From JSC-12 sp033764965 (lineage in GTDB: Bacteria > Cyanobacteriota > Cyanobacteriia > Leptolyngbyales > Leptolyngbyaceae): 51,427 nt of DNA. The stretch is taken from assembly GCA_033764965.1 (NCBI GenBank), contig JANRIN010000264.1, forward strand, positions 1 to 51,427, read 5' to 3'. Of this stretch, positions 43,183-51,427 are shown piece after piece. Position 1 is the first letter of the stretch. Every line of letters starts with the position of its first letter. The position numbers were made by a program, and so were the translations under genes. Below the pieces are notes generated by a model, which saw only the letters and a program-made list of their open reading frames with translations, was not told the DNA's origin and did not search any database.

Positions 43183-44037
43183 TCACTTCCGCCCTTGAAT
43201 CCGCAAGCGTTGCGTCACCATCGTAATGCCATCATGCCGCACCACAACAGCAGAAAGCCAGTGTTGTTCAGCATTGTTTGGCGCACGCCCAACTTTGAAA
43301 ATGCCCCCAGAAGGTAACGGTTCCAAATTTGCCGTGGTGATGTTCAAAAATCCTTCAGGCTTGATCGCTTCTTCCAATGCCGCCCCCATCAACAAATCAT
43401 CTCCCAGCGGCTCCTGCACGACTGCATCAAAGGTGAACTCCTGCCCACCCCGCACTTGTTCTGGCAGATTAATTTTCAATGTAGGAGGATTGCTACCACT
43501 GGTGATTTGGCTGCGCTCATTCAGCACTTCCTGACTCACAATCTTTTGGTTTTCCACCCGCTGCCGGGCTTCGAGTTGAGCATCTAACTTAAACTCTCGA
43601 TCGCCCTCTTTCTTCACTCCCGTAATGTAAGTCACAGTGTCAGCTATGATCGCGCTTCCCTCGCGCTTCCAGGACTTTAGCTCAGTGCGATAATTCAATT
43701 TTGGGTAACGCTTCCACAGCACCGCTAAGGATTCTTGCAACGTCTGACGATTCAGCCCATCGGAGTGAGTAAAGTTGGGGCTGAAAAACTCCGCTACCGA
43801 TCGCACATTCTGACTATTCGCTGCCGTGTCGATGCCCGTTAGCAGAGTTTTGACCTGATCGGGAGCCGTGCTGGCTGGGTTTTGCTGAGCCTGAGCAGAG
43901 AAGCCAACCAGCGGGATCACACCAGCCACGAAACTTACCGTCAAGATCCAGCTTTGCCAACGATGACGAAAACACTTCTTGCCAGAAAACCGAGTGAGTT
44001 GGGCAGACATTGGGCGATCGCTGAAAGGCTTTGACAT
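43183..44037 (-). CDS. Exported NTF2-like/DUF4440-type protein
   Basis: A 284-residue protein with a hydrophobic export segment (SWILTVSFVAGVIPLVGFSA, then QAQQ). The middle (about 58-160: QVKTLLTGIDTAANSQNVRS, VAEFFSPNFTHSDGLNRQTL) resembles an NTF2-like/SnoaL-type cone fold. The C-terminal part is beta-rich (QEFTFDAVVQEPLGDDLLMG). Function unknown; a periplasmic location is likely. An alternative start at ATG 44010 gives the same domains. It is 59 bp upstream of the ABC-type binding protein start and in the same direction, so the two may be transcribed together. Confidence 0.6.
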   Translation of the reverse strand: MSKPFSDRPMSAQLTRFSGKKCFRHRWQSWILTVSFVAGVIPLVGFSAQAQQNPASTAPDQVKTLLTGIDTAANSQNVRSVAEFFSPNFTHSDGLNRQTLQESLAVLWKRYPKLNYRTELKSWKREGSAIIADTVTYITGVKKEGDREFKLDAQLEARQRVENQKIVSQEVLNERSQITSGSNPPTLKINLPEQVRGGQEFTFDAVVQEPLGDDLLMGAALEEAIKPEGFLNITTANLEPLPSGGIFKVGRAPNNAEQHWLSAVVVRHDGITMVTQRLRIQGRK

Positions 44038-44207
44038 AAATTTAACGGCAACTCAATAGCAACAGATTTCCAGAACTAGCCTACTGATGGTTTGATTCAG
44101 TAAGCCCGTTCATTATCTTAAGTTAATGAAGGTCGATTCTTGGTGGACTTTCTGACAACTCATTGATACTGTAATCAGTTCTACCGTGTTTGGAAGAGGG
44201 CTGTCAT

Positions 44208-45281
44208 GTGAACACCTCAAAACGGCTTCTGATTGCAGCAAGTGGTACGGGAGGTCATGTCTTCCCTGCCTTAGCAGTTGCCGAGCGACTGGCAGAGTAT
44301 GAGATTGAGTGGTTAGGTGTGCCCGATCGCCTGGAAAAGCAGTTGGTTCCGGCACAGTATCCGCTGCATTTTGTGGATGTCGAGGGTTTTCAGCAGCGCG
44401 GATTGGCAACGGTGCGGGTGCTGGCAAAATTTGCTCGATCGCTGGTTCAGGTGCGATCCCTGCTGCAAAGAGGCAAATTTGACGGAGTGTTCACAACGGG
44501 GGGCTACATTGCGGCTCCGGCTGTCATTGCCGCTCGATCGCTGGGTATCCCGGTGCTGCTGCATGAGTCCAACGCCTTGCCGGGGAAAGTCACCCGCTTC
44601 TTGAGTCCCTGGTGCAGTGCCGTCGCGATCGGTTTTGCCGACGCAGCCAAGTTTTTACCCCGCGCCAAGCAAACCACTTGGGTGGGCACGCCAGTTCGCG
44701 CTCAATTTTTGCAGTCTCCAACCCCTAGCTTGATGGATTTGCCCATTCCAGCCGATGTGCCTTTACTGGCGATCGTGGGCGGCAGTCAGGGAGCCGTCGC
44801 CATTAACAAACTGGTGCGAGAATGTGCCTCGACCTGGTTAGAGGCAGGTATTTGGATCGTGCATCAAACGGGAGACAACGACCCGGATGCCAAAAGTCTT
44901 GCCCATCCCCACTATTTTCCCTTGCCGTTCTACACCAACATGGCAGGGCTGTTTCATCGAGCCAATCTGGTAATTGGGCGATCGGGAGCCGGAACCCTGA
45001 CGGAATTGGCAATCGCCCACACGCCCTCCATCCTGATTCCCTATCCCTTCGCCGCAGACGATCACCAAACCTACAACGCCAAAGTCTTCGCTGACGCTGG
45101 AGCCGCCCAACTGCTGCAACAAAAGGAATTAACAACAGCGCAACTCAAAACCGAAGTGCTAAAGCTGCTGGTTGAGCAACCCCAAATTCTCACTAAGATG
45201 AAAACTGCTGCCGCCAAGTTAGCCGTTCCCGACAGTGCCGATCGCTTAGCCAATCTGGTCGTTTCAACAATATGCCGTTAA
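44208..45281 (+). CDS. murG: UDP-GlcNAc-lipid II transferase MurG
   Basis: Glycosyltransferase that adds GlcNAc to lipid I, making lipid II on the cytoplasmic face. Signatures: LLIAASGTGGHVFPALAVAE at the N-terminus, FDGVFTTGGYIAAPAVIAA, HESNALPGKVTRFLSP and the C-terminal donor-binding AIVGGSQGAVAINKL and VIGRSGAGTLTELAIAHTPS. The start is GTG 44208: GAAGAGGG lies 8 nt upstream, and an overlapping ATG runs into TGA. The product has 357 residues. Its lipid carrier is recycled by UppP. Confidence 0.95.
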   Translation: MNTSKRLLIAASGTGGHVFPALAVAERLAEYEIEWLGVPDRLEKQLVPAQYPLHFVDVEGFQQRGLATVRVLAKFARSLVQVRSLLQRGKFDGVFTTGGYIAAPAVIAARSLGIPVLLHESNALPGKVTRFLSPWCSAVAIGFADAAKFLPRAKQTTWVGTPVRAQFLQSPTPSLMDLPIPADVPLLAIVGGSQGAVAINKLVRECASTWLEAGIWIVHQTGDNDPDAKSLAHPHYFPLPFYTNMAGLFHRANLVIGRSGAGTLTELAIAHTPSILIPYPFAADDHQTYNAKVFADAGAAQLLQQKELTTAQLKTEVLKLLVEQPQILTKMKTAAAKLAVPDSADRLANLVVSTICR

Positions 45282-45453
45282 ATCAATCGCTGGTTGACTG
45301 ACGTTGGGTATAGCACCATAGTTGGTTCGGCTTATCAGATAACTCTCCGTTCGGCAAAAGGTCGAGATTCTATAATCAACATTCAGCAAGATGCAAATGG
45401 GGATCGAGTTTCAGCATAATATCCAGTAGCACAGTTAAAAGGTTCGACTGTTC

Positions 45454-46680
45454 ATGGTTAGCTCTGGAACCTCCAAATCAAAAAGTCGCCTGGTCAGTTG
45501 GTGGGATTCGCTCACGCCGCTGTCCCGCGCTTTGGCGATCGCCCTTGCGGCTCCGTTGATTGTCCTTAACGCCTGGGCATTGGCATCGATCTTCAGCTAT
45601 TTCCAGTCATTGCTGGTGGTGCTGATTGTGGCATCGCTATTTGCCTTTCTACTGAATTATCCTGTCGGTTGGCTGCAAAGACGGGGTACACCTCGAACGC
45701 AGGCGGCGATCGTGGTCTCTCTCCTGGCATTGTTGGGAATTTTAGTTCTGGCTGTCACCTTGCTGCCGCTAGCGATCGTTCAGGCGCAACAACTGGTTGT
45801 GCGGTTACCAGAATGGTTTGACTCGGGGCAACGGCAACTGGTGATGCTCGATCAAAATTTGACAGAGCGGGGATTGCCCATCAGCTTAGATGGGGTGATT
45901 GTGCAGATTAACGATCGACTCAAGAGCCAGTTGCAATCGATCGCGGGCAGGGCACTGAACCTGACTTTGGATCTGGCAGTCTTTACCGTTGCCAAGCTGA
46001 TCGATGTATTACTCACGGTGATCTCCACATTTTACTTACTGCAACACGGGGACGAAGTGTGGGAAAACATTGTGGGTTGGTTGCCCAGTCGCATCCAGGA
46101 ACCTTTTTCGATCACCCTGAGATCCAGCTTCCAGAATTATTTTCTAGGGCAAATTATTTCCTCAACCTGTATGGCAGTTGGGCTAACGTCTTTCTTCTGG
46201 TTCCTCAAGGTGCCGTTTGGCTTACTGTTTGGTCTCACCATTGGATTGATGGCGATCGTGCCGTTTGGGGGTTCGGTGGGGATCGCGATCGTCACCTTTT
46301 TGGTTGGGTTGCGAGACGTTGGAACCGCCGCTCAAGTGCTGTCAGTGGCGTTGGTGGTGCAGCAAATCGTGGAGAACGGGATTGCGCCCAGAGTGCTCGG
46401 CAGCGTCACGGGCTTGAATCCATTCTGGGTCTTTGTCTCAATTTTGATGGGAGCGCGAGTTGGTGGCTTGCTGGGGGTTGTGGTGGCAGTTCCCACAGCG
46501 GTCATGGTACGAGAAGCATTAGATGCGATTCGCTCCACCCGTAAGGCGATCGAGATTATCACCTCTGAAGCGGGAGAAGATCCCCACCACCATTCATCCC
46601 TGGCATCTTCCCACCCGGAAGCGCAAATTTCTCAAGATGAACTGCTAGAGGTTTCACAAAAAACGGAACCCGTACCTTAA
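45454..46680 (+). CDS. AI-2E/PerM family membrane protein
   Basis: A 408-residue polytopic membrane protein of the AI-2E transporter/PerM family. A short hydrophilic N-terminus precedes several helices, e.g. ALAIALAAPLIVLNAWALAS and VLIVASLFAFLLNYPVGWLQ. The conserved region has DLAVFTVAKLIDVLLTVIST and the C-terminal GLTIGLMAIVPFGGSVGIAI. A charged tail follows. The transported substrate is unknown; members range from AI-2 exporters to Na+ efflux, so no symbol is given. It follows murG on the same strand and ends at a bidirectional terminator. Confidence 0.88.
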   Translation: MVSSGTSKSKSRLVSWWDSLTPLSRALAIALAAPLIVLNAWALASIFSYFQSLLVVLIVASLFAFLLNYPVGWLQRRGTPRTQAAIVVSLLALLGILVLAVTLLPLAIVQAQQLVVRLPEWFDSGQRQLVMLDQNLTERGLPISLDGVIVQINDRLKSQLQSIAGRALNLTLDLAVFTVAKLIDVLLTVISTFYLLQHGDEVWENIVGWLPSRIQEPFSITLRSSFQNYFLGQIISSTCMAVGLTSFFWFLKVPFGLLFGLTIGLMAIVPFGGSVGIAIVTFLVGLRDVGTAAQVLSVALVVQQIVENGIAPRVLGSVTGLNPFWVFVSILMGARVGGLLGVVVAVPTAVMVREALDAIRSTRKAIEIITSEAGEDPHHHSSLASSHPEAQISQDELLEVSQKTEPVP

Positions 46681-46724
46681 ATTTCAGCACGGCTAAATGA
46701 TGAGATGACCGATAGCAGTAAGGA

Positions 46725-46758
46725 AAAGGGAGGGCAAAACGTATTCTGCCCTCCCTTT
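46725..46758. terminator. Bidirectional Rho-independent terminator
   Basis: AAAGGGAGGGCA (46725-46736) and TGCCCTCCCTTT (46747-46758) form a perfect 12-bp stem with a 10-nt loop. The A-rich left side and T-rich right side allow use on both strands. It lies between the convergent AI-2E-family gene and crhR-like gene. Confidence 0.85.
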
Positions 46759-46788
46759 CGCTAAAGTTTAAGATTGGAAACTGTGTCC

Positions 46789-48246
46789 CTACGATCGCTC
46801 TTTGGAGGAAACTCCATTTACCGTCGCCCGACCATTTTTCTCGGGTGCAGACTTGCGCTTTACGGGTTTTGGCTTAGGACCGTTATGTCTGGAGTAGTTT
46901 TGGGGTTCTGGATCGTCCCATTGATCCCCAGCTTCTTGAGCCGTCCGCATCCAGGCAGGACGAGTTTGATCGTATGCCATCTGCAAAGCAGCCGCCGCGA
47001 TCGCGTGAGGCTCGTACTCCTCTGACAATTGCGCCACGATCGGCAAGAAAGAAGCCATCCGTTCACCTGCCAGCGCTTCCCGTAAGGAGGCTTGCAGCTT
47101 ATCAATTTGATGCGCTTCGATCTGAGCACGAGTGGGGATAGAGGCAATCTCTAAACGCTGACGAATATGATGTTCGATATCCTTCAGTTTGCGCCGATCC
47201 AGGGAATGGATAATCGAAATTGCAGTTCCTTCCTTCCCGGCTCGCCCCGTTCGTCCAATCCGGTGAACGTAATTTTCTACGCTATCAGGCAAATCGTAGT
47301 TAATGACATGGGTAAGGTCATCAACGTGAATCCCCCTTGCGGCAATGTCCGTTGCTACAACCCAGCGTACTTGCCGTTGCCGGAACCGCAGCAGTAACCG
47401 TTCTCGCTGAGTTTGGCTCAAGTCGCCATGATACTCATCTACGCTGTGACCCGCTGCCTGCAACTGGCTGGTGAGTTCAGCCGCGGCTTTACGAGTTCGT
47501 ACAAAGATGATGGCAGAATCGGGATCTTCCAACTCCAGGATGGGCAGTAAAGCGCGGGCTTTTGTCCAACCACGGGGCACCATATAAACCACTTGATTGA
47601 TCCGGGTAGGAGCCGCTTTGGGTTGCTCAATAGTAATCGTGATAGGCGATCGCAAGAATTTTGTGACCAATTTGCGAATTGAGGGATCCATCGTGGCGGA
47701 GAAGAAGGCGGTTTGGCGCTCGGTGGGAGCCTGATTCAAAATCTTCTCCACATCCTGAATAAAGCCCATATTCAACATTTCGTCGGCTTCATCCAGCACC
47801 AGCCAATTCACCTGATCCAGCTTCAGAACACCCCGACTGAGTAGATCTAGAATCCGCCCAGGAGTGCCAACCACCACCTGCGCTCCCCGCTTGAGGCGAG
47901 AGATTTGTGGTTCGATCGCCTGTCCACCATAAATGGTGACAATCTTCAGGCGGCGATCGTCGTTAAAACCACGAATGGCTTGACCGACCTGCAACGCCAA
48001 CTCACGAGTTGGAGTCAGAATCAATGCCTGCACCACTGGAGCTTTTACGTCGATCCGCTCCAGAATGGGCAAGGAAAAAGCGGCTGTTTTGCCTGTACCT
48101 GTTTGAGCTTGACCGACGACATCTCGCCCAGAGAGCAAGTGAGGAATTGCTTGAGCCTGAATGGGGGTAGGCGCAGTGAAGCCAAGCTCTTCTAGAAAAC
48201 GACTACGAACTTCAGACAGTCCAAGACTATGAAACGAAAGAGTCAT
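46789..48246 (-). CDS. crhR: DEAD-box RNA helicase, CrhR type
   Basis: ATP-dependent RNA helicase. Motifs in order: Q-motif GFTAPTPIQAQAIPHLLSG, I AQTGTGKTAAF, Ia PTRELALQ, II DEAD, III SAT, V ARGIHVDD and VI HRIGRTGRAG. The C-terminal extension is rich in Lys, Pro and Arg. The length (485) and the rimO gene directly upstream match CrhR of Synechocystis, whose rimO-crhR transcripts are redox- and cold-responsive. AAGGAG stands 5 nt before ATG. The orthology rests on synteny and size. Here the upstream rimO has stop codons, so its effect on crhR expression through the shared transcript is open. Confidence 0.88.
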   Translation of the reverse strand: MTLSFHSLGLSEVRSRFLEELGFTAPTPIQAQAIPHLLSGRDVVGQAQTGTGKTAAFSLPILERIDVKAPVVQALILTPTRELALQVGQAIRGFNDDRRLKIVTIYGGQAIEPQISRLKRGAQVVVGTPGRILDLLSRGVLKLDQVNWLVLDEADEMLNMGFIQDVEKILNQAPTERQTAFFSATMDPSIRKLVTKFLRSPITITIEQPKAAPTRINQVVYMVPRGWTKARALLPILELEDPDSAIIFVRTRKAAAELTSQLQAAGHSVDEYHGDLSQTQRERLLLRFRQRQVRWVVATDIAARGIHVDDLTHVINYDLPDSVENYVHRIGRTGRAGKEGTAISIIHSLDRRKLKDIEHHIRQRLEIASIPTRAQIEAHQIDKLQASLREALAGERMASFLPIVAQLSEEYEPHAIAAAALQMAYDQTRPAWMRTAQEAGDQWDDPEPQNYSRHNGPKPKPVKRKSAPEKNGRATVNGVSSKERS

Positions 48247-48334
48247 TGAATCTCCTTGAATAGAAGGAAGTAAAAATACTTAAATACGTGTTGATCAGGA
48301 GTAACTGACCAAATCCGCGATCGCAGATAACGCC

Positions 48335-49690
48335 CTAAGGAACCGTCATGGGTTGACCGGGTATGAGTTCTGCCACGGTTGCGACATGACCATACAAGTC
48401 ATAAACATCGGCATCATCAATCACAACCGACACCAGCTAACCCAGACGGGCAGCGCCAGAAACGTAGACTAACCCATCCACATCGGGGGAGAACCGAGCC
48501 GATCGCCCAACCAACTCTCCCGTCTCAGGGTTTTCCTGTTCAATCAACACATCGACAACCCTGCCGATTTCTTTGCGGTTGTGCTTCAAAGAAATCGGTT
48601 GTTGTACTTGCATCAGGGCATCTCGTCGATCGTCCATTACTGATTGCGGCACCTGGTGGGGCAGCGAGTAAGCAGGGGTCCCTTCTTCGGAGGAAAAAGT
48701 AAAGACTCCCACATGGTCAAATTCATGCCGCTGCACAAACTCAAGTAGATGCTCAAAGTGCTGTTCGGTTTCACCGGGGAAGCCCACAATGAAGGTTGTT
48801 CGCAGCACCGAGTTGGGCAAGGCATCCTTGAGTTGCTCGATAATTCGATCGTTCACCTGCCCTTGCCAGGGTCGATTCATGGCCCGCAAAACCTCAGGAT
48901 GAGAGTGTTGCAAGGGTAAGTCCAGATAGGGCAACACATTTGGCGTTTCCTGAATGGCTTGAAGCACATTCGGCGTTAAGCCAGTGGGATAGGCGTAGTG
49001 CATCCGGATCCAGGGCACATCCACAGCGCCTAAGGCACGAATCAATTCGGCAAGTTGGGGCTTTCCGTAAATGTCAATCCCATAGTTGGTGGTAATTTGG
49101 GAAATCAAAATCAGTTCTTGTACCCCTTCGGCAGCAAGCTGGTTGGCTTCCGCCACGATCGACTCGATTGAGCGCGATCGTTGTTTGCCCCGCAGATGAG
49201 GAATGATGCAGAAGGCGCAGCGGTAATCACACCCTTCCGCAATGCGTAGATACGCTACTCCTTCAGTGGTTGTGCGATAGCGTGGAGTGGTTTCATCGGC
49301 AATATAAATCGGCTCTGGAGAAACCTCCTTCACTCGCTCTCCGGCTTCTGCCCGCTGAATCACATCAACAATTTTGTGATAGTCACCAGTACCGACCAGA
49401 GCGACAGCTTGAGGGATCGCCTGCAACAGCTCATCATGAAAGTGCTGTGCCATACAGCCTGTAATCACAATCTTTTTGCCAGCATCTTCCAGTTCCATTA
49501 GTGTGCGAACTGACTCTCTGCGAGCATCTAGGATAAAACTTCAGGTGTTGACGATTACGTAGTCCGCTAAGTCCTCATTGGCATCGACTTGATACCCTGC
49601 CTGAACCAGCAAACCTAACATATGTTCCGTGTCAATCCGATTTTTCTCACAACCCAAGTGAGAAACGGCAATAATTGGCTGATTGCCCAT
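48335..49690 (-). pseudogene. rimO: RimO (ribosomal protein S12 methylthiotransferase) with two in-frame stop codons
   Basis: RimO adds a methylthio group to an Asp of ribosomal protein S12. The frame runs from ATG 49690 (MGNQPIIAVSHLGCEKN) to TAG 48335 and would encode 451 residues. Codon 50 is TGA (49541-49543), exactly at the middle cysteine of the auxiliary 4Fe-4S cluster (Cys14, codon 50, Cys79), in NT-stop-SFI. Codon 418 is TAG (48437-48439), before LVSVVIDDADVYDLYGH. Between them the sequence is intact, including the radical SAM cluster in CDYRCAFCIIPHLRG. No frameshift is seen. The pieces would be 49 residues and, from ATG 49498, 353 residues. Nonsense mutations are the simplest reading; read-through or sequencing error is possible. 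Confidence 0.85.
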
Positions 49691-49999
49691 GAAGTAATAA
49701 CTGTCTTGTGCTAAAGGACTGTCTCGTCTCAAGCTGTAGCGATCGCGTGTGCGACGGACTCATCCCCTCGCCTTAAACCAGTAGCAGAAACCTGCTAGTG
49801 ACTGCTTACTGCAATCGCTCAGATACTTACTCCTCACATAGTAACGCAAAATTATGATTATTACGATATTTTACAAATTGATTATGATTCACGGGTCTAC
49901 CGAAGCGACTTCCCTGAATTTAATCCAATGAGAGATCCCGAATAACGTTATGATTTGGAATGTTGACCCTTTTACAGATGAGTCCGACTTAAGGATAAC
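49691..49999. other. Intergenic region between rimO and btpA
   Basis: About 309 bp between divergent genes. It is AT-rich around 49840-49900 (TTATGATTATTACGATATTT), suitable for promoters, and includes AAGGA close to the btpA start. No RNA gene, repeat or clear operator was recognised. Confidence 0.5.
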
Positions 50000-50848
50000 G
50001 TGGACTTAATCCAGATTTTTAAGACAAAAAATCCGATTATTGGTGTTGTTCACCTGCTGCCGTTGCCAACTTCTCCTCGGTGGGGAGGCAGTTTGAAGGC
50101 AGTGGTCGAGCGAGCAGAGCAAGAAGCAGTTGCCCTTGCCTCTGGTGGCGTAGATGGCATCATTGTAGAAAATTTTTTTGATGCTCCGTTTACGAAGGAT
50201 CAGGTTGATCCGGTCGTTGTCAGCGCCATGAGTTTGGTGGTGCAGCGGTTGCAGCAGATGGTGACACTCCCGATCGGTATTAATGTACTGCGGAATGATG
50301 CTCACAGTGCGCTGGCGATCGCAACTTGCACCCAGTCTCAATTCATTCGAGTCAATGTGCTGACTGGAGTGATGGCGACCGATCAGGGGCTAATTGAAGG
50401 GCGTGCCCATGAACTGCTGCGCTATCGACGGGAATTGGGGAGTGATGTGAAAATTTTTGCTGATGTATTAGTCAAACACGCCCGTCCCCTCAGTTCGCCC
50501 AATCTCACGGTGGCAGTGCAAGACACGATCGAACGAGGGTTAGCCGATGCCGTGATTCTCTCCGGGTGGGCAACCGGTAGCCCTCCAAATTTGGAGGATC
50601 TGGAATTGGCGAAAGCAGCGGCTGGAAATACGCCTGTCTTCATCGGTAGTGGTGCAGATTGGGAAAATGTTTCGACCTTGATGCAAGCCGCCGACGGTGT
50701 GATTACGTGTAGCTCATTGAAACGCCGAGGACAACGGGAGCAACCGATCGATCCGATTCGAGTGAGTCGGTTTGTGGAAGCTGCGCGTCGCAGAGTGGTG
50801 TTAAAACAAGAATCCCAGTCTGAATCCTCGGTTAGCCTCCATTCCTGA
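50000..50848 (+). CDS. btpA: Photosystem I biogenesis protein BtpA
   Basis: BtpA is an extrinsic thylakoid protein needed for stable assembly or turnover of photosystem I reaction centres. The 282-residue product has the family start KNPIIGVVHLLPLPTSPRWG, then GVDGIIVENFFDAPFTKDQV, PIGINVLRNDAHSALAIA and GLADAVILSGWATGSPPNLE; GSGADWENV follows. These also resemble the TIM-barrel SgcQ family. GTG 50000 is the start, with AAGGA 4-5 nt upstream. It stands upstream of the thioredoxin-like gene on the same strand, 48 bp apart, so a shared transcript is likely. Confidence 0.93.
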   Translation: MDLIQIFKTKNPIIGVVHLLPLPTSPRWGGSLKAVVERAEQEAVALASGGVDGIIVENFFDAPFTKDQVDPVVVSAMSLVVQRLQQMVTLPIGINVLRNDAHSALAIATCTQSQFIRVNVLTGVMATDQGLIEGRAHELLRYRRELGSDVKIFADVLVKHARPLSSPNLTVAVQDTIERGLADAVILSGWATGSPPNLEDLELAKAAAGNTPVFIGSGADWENVSTLMQAADGVITCSSLKRRGQREQPIDPIRVSRFVEAARRRVVLKQESQSESSVSLHS

Positions 50849-50896
50849 GGCTTAAGCGACATGGTGTACTGAATTTTAGTTGTACTTTGACTTTGT

Positions 50897-51352
50897 ATGA
50901 ATCAGATTTCTAGAGCGCTTTGGGCTAGCTTCGCGGGAACGGTGGCAGCGATCGTTGCCTTAGAGGGTGGTAATCCAACTCAAGCGCTCGACGCTCAGGC
51001 AAGTCCTGAAATGAATCAGCAATCCGACCTACCTCTGACTCTTGCTAATAATCAAGCCACTTCTGCGCTGGCATCTCACCTCAAAAAAGTGGGAGCCAAG
51101 ATGTATGGAGCCTACTGGTGTCCCCACTGCACGCGCCAAAAGGAAATGTTTGGCTCTGCCTTTCAGGGCATTGATTATGTGGAGTGCGATCCCCGTGGAG
51201 CCAATCCCAGACCCAACTTGTGTAAAGAGGCTGGGATCAAAGGATATCCAACCTGGGAAATTAATGGCAAGGTGCTGGTTGGGGTGCCAGGGCAAACGCA
51301 TCTTATTGAGCAAGGACTTTCGCCAAATAATCATTGTCCCAGCCAGCTTTGA
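50897..51352 (+). CDS. Thioredoxin-fold protein with IS-altered C-terminus
   Basis: A 151-residue exported protein. The N-terminal hydrophobic segment (FAGTVAAIVALEGG) is followed by a variable stretch, then a thioredoxin-like domain with CPHC in GAYWCPHCTRQKEMFG, typical of VKOR-linked disulfide partners in cyanobacteria. GYPTWEING precedes the cut. The first 130 residues are native. The IS end starts inside codon 131, so the last 21 residues (PGQTHLIEQGLSPNNHCPSQL minus none native) come from the element. The native end helix is lost, which may lower stability. The gene can still be expressed from the btpA side. Confidence 0.75.
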   Translation: MNQISRALWASFAGTVAAIVALEGGNPTQALDAQASPEMNQQSDLPLTLANNQATSALASHLKKVGAKMYGAYWCPHCTRQKEMFGSAFQGIDYVECDPRGANPRPNLCKEAGIKGYPTWEINGKVLVGVPGQTHLIEQGLSPNNHCPSQL

Positions 51353-51427
51353 GTCGTTTTGCCTTGACCCCACCTTTAGATGACTTTTCATGCGTCAGGA
51401 GGTTGAGGGCGATGTGCCGAACGAGGG
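51288..51427 (-). mobile_element. Right end of a second ISAs1-like copy, inverted
   Basis: Bases 51288-51426 are the exact reverse complement of 1-139, and the outer boundary is CAGGGCAAACGCATC at 51288. The element interrupts the 3' end of the thioredoxin-fold gene. With the copy at 1-139, both 3' ends face inward. The main body is outside the window. Confidence 0.85.
51303..51425 (-). CDS. ISAs1 family transposase, C-terminal 40 residues (second copy)
   Basis: Identical to the fragment at 2-124, read on the minus strand, with TAA at 51303-51305. Its start is beyond the window edge. It overlaps the 3' end of the thioredoxin-fold gene in the opposite direction. The identity of the two copies suggests recent transposition. 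Confidence 0.75.
   Translation of the reverse strand, partial: LVRHIALNLLTHEKSSKGGVKAKRLKAGWDNDYLAKVLAQ

Noticed and set aside
49541..49543. Selenocysteine at rimO codon 50
   Set aside because: A second in-frame stop (TAG, 48437-48439) exists, no Sec hairpin is obvious after TGA, and cyanobacteria usually lack Sec machinery.
1..51427. Composite transposon carrying the whole window
   Set aside because: The cargo is core metabolism and photosynthesis genes, and IS ends at window edges are better explained by assembly breaks.

Overview
The window is a piece of cyanobacterial chromosome. It carries cyanobacteria-specific genes: RuBisCO activase with a RbcS-like tail, the photosystem II protein PsbU, the photosystem I biogenesis protein BtpA, an SLH/OprB porin, a DUF3120 membrane protein and a TIGR03279-type radical SAM protein. 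The octamer GCGATCGC (HIP1) is scattered throughout. A beta-cyanobacterium is likely, probably filamentous and Leptolyngbya-like, because Rca with an SSUL domain occurs there; the genus is inference. Both ends of the window are inverted copies of the same IS end (1-139 and 51288-51427, the 3' end of an ISAs1-like transposase gene), so the sequence probably stops where an unresolved repeat begins. 

Layout. 148-2317: a DUF6891-like gene, rca, and tRNA-Asp directly upstream of rca. 2450-5643: aroC, eno, an octamer-repeat block and gloA. 5780-9183: SLH/OprB porin, fni and pyrR. 9195-11798: a DUF2330 gene and an RnfD-like gene, with a 112-bp tandem duplication between them. 11799-15280: a MITE-like element, a TIGR03279 radical SAM gene, a VapBC-like pair and uppP. 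15281-18322: a repeat-rich gap with a possible metal-sensor operator, DUF3120, an FHA-adenylate cyclase and psbU. 18552-23312: nadB, a small membrane protein, an orphan emfourin and a propeller-transglutaminase protein. 23526-27375: sucC, sucD, a cyanobacterial hypothetical gene and rnc. 27401-31943: a sensor kinase, a RibD-type reductase, a COG3146 protein and folB. 32049-36406: tRNA-Gly, prfC and a large M48-like membrane protein without its zinc ligands. 36678-41477: an AMIN-domain protein, a methyltransferase, DUF1802, a 31-codon membrane ORF and an HD protein. 41490-46680: a peptide-type binding protein, an NTF2-like protein, murG and an AI-2E-family permease. 46789-49690: a crhR-type RNA helicase and, upstream, rimO broken by two in-frame stop codons. 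50000-51352: btpA and a thioredoxin-fold protein whose 3' end is replaced by the IS. 

Most genes are single housekeeping units: photosynthesis (rca, psbU, btpA), the shikimate pathway, glycolysis and the TCA branch (aroC, eno, sucCD), cofactors (nadB, folB, ribD-like), isoprenoids and cell wall (fni, uppP, murG) and RNA or translation functions (rnc, prfC, crhR, rimO). No plasmid, phage or defence island is visible. The most unusual signals are: rimO with TGA exactly at an iron-sulphur cysteine codon plus a second in-frame stop; tRNA-Asp ending 15 nt before the rca start codon; G-rich and octamer repeats that lie between genes and also run in frame through genes (RnfD-like, rca linker, nadB) or supply gene ends; the duplication of the DUF2330 start region; and the IS-altered thioredoxin-fold gene.
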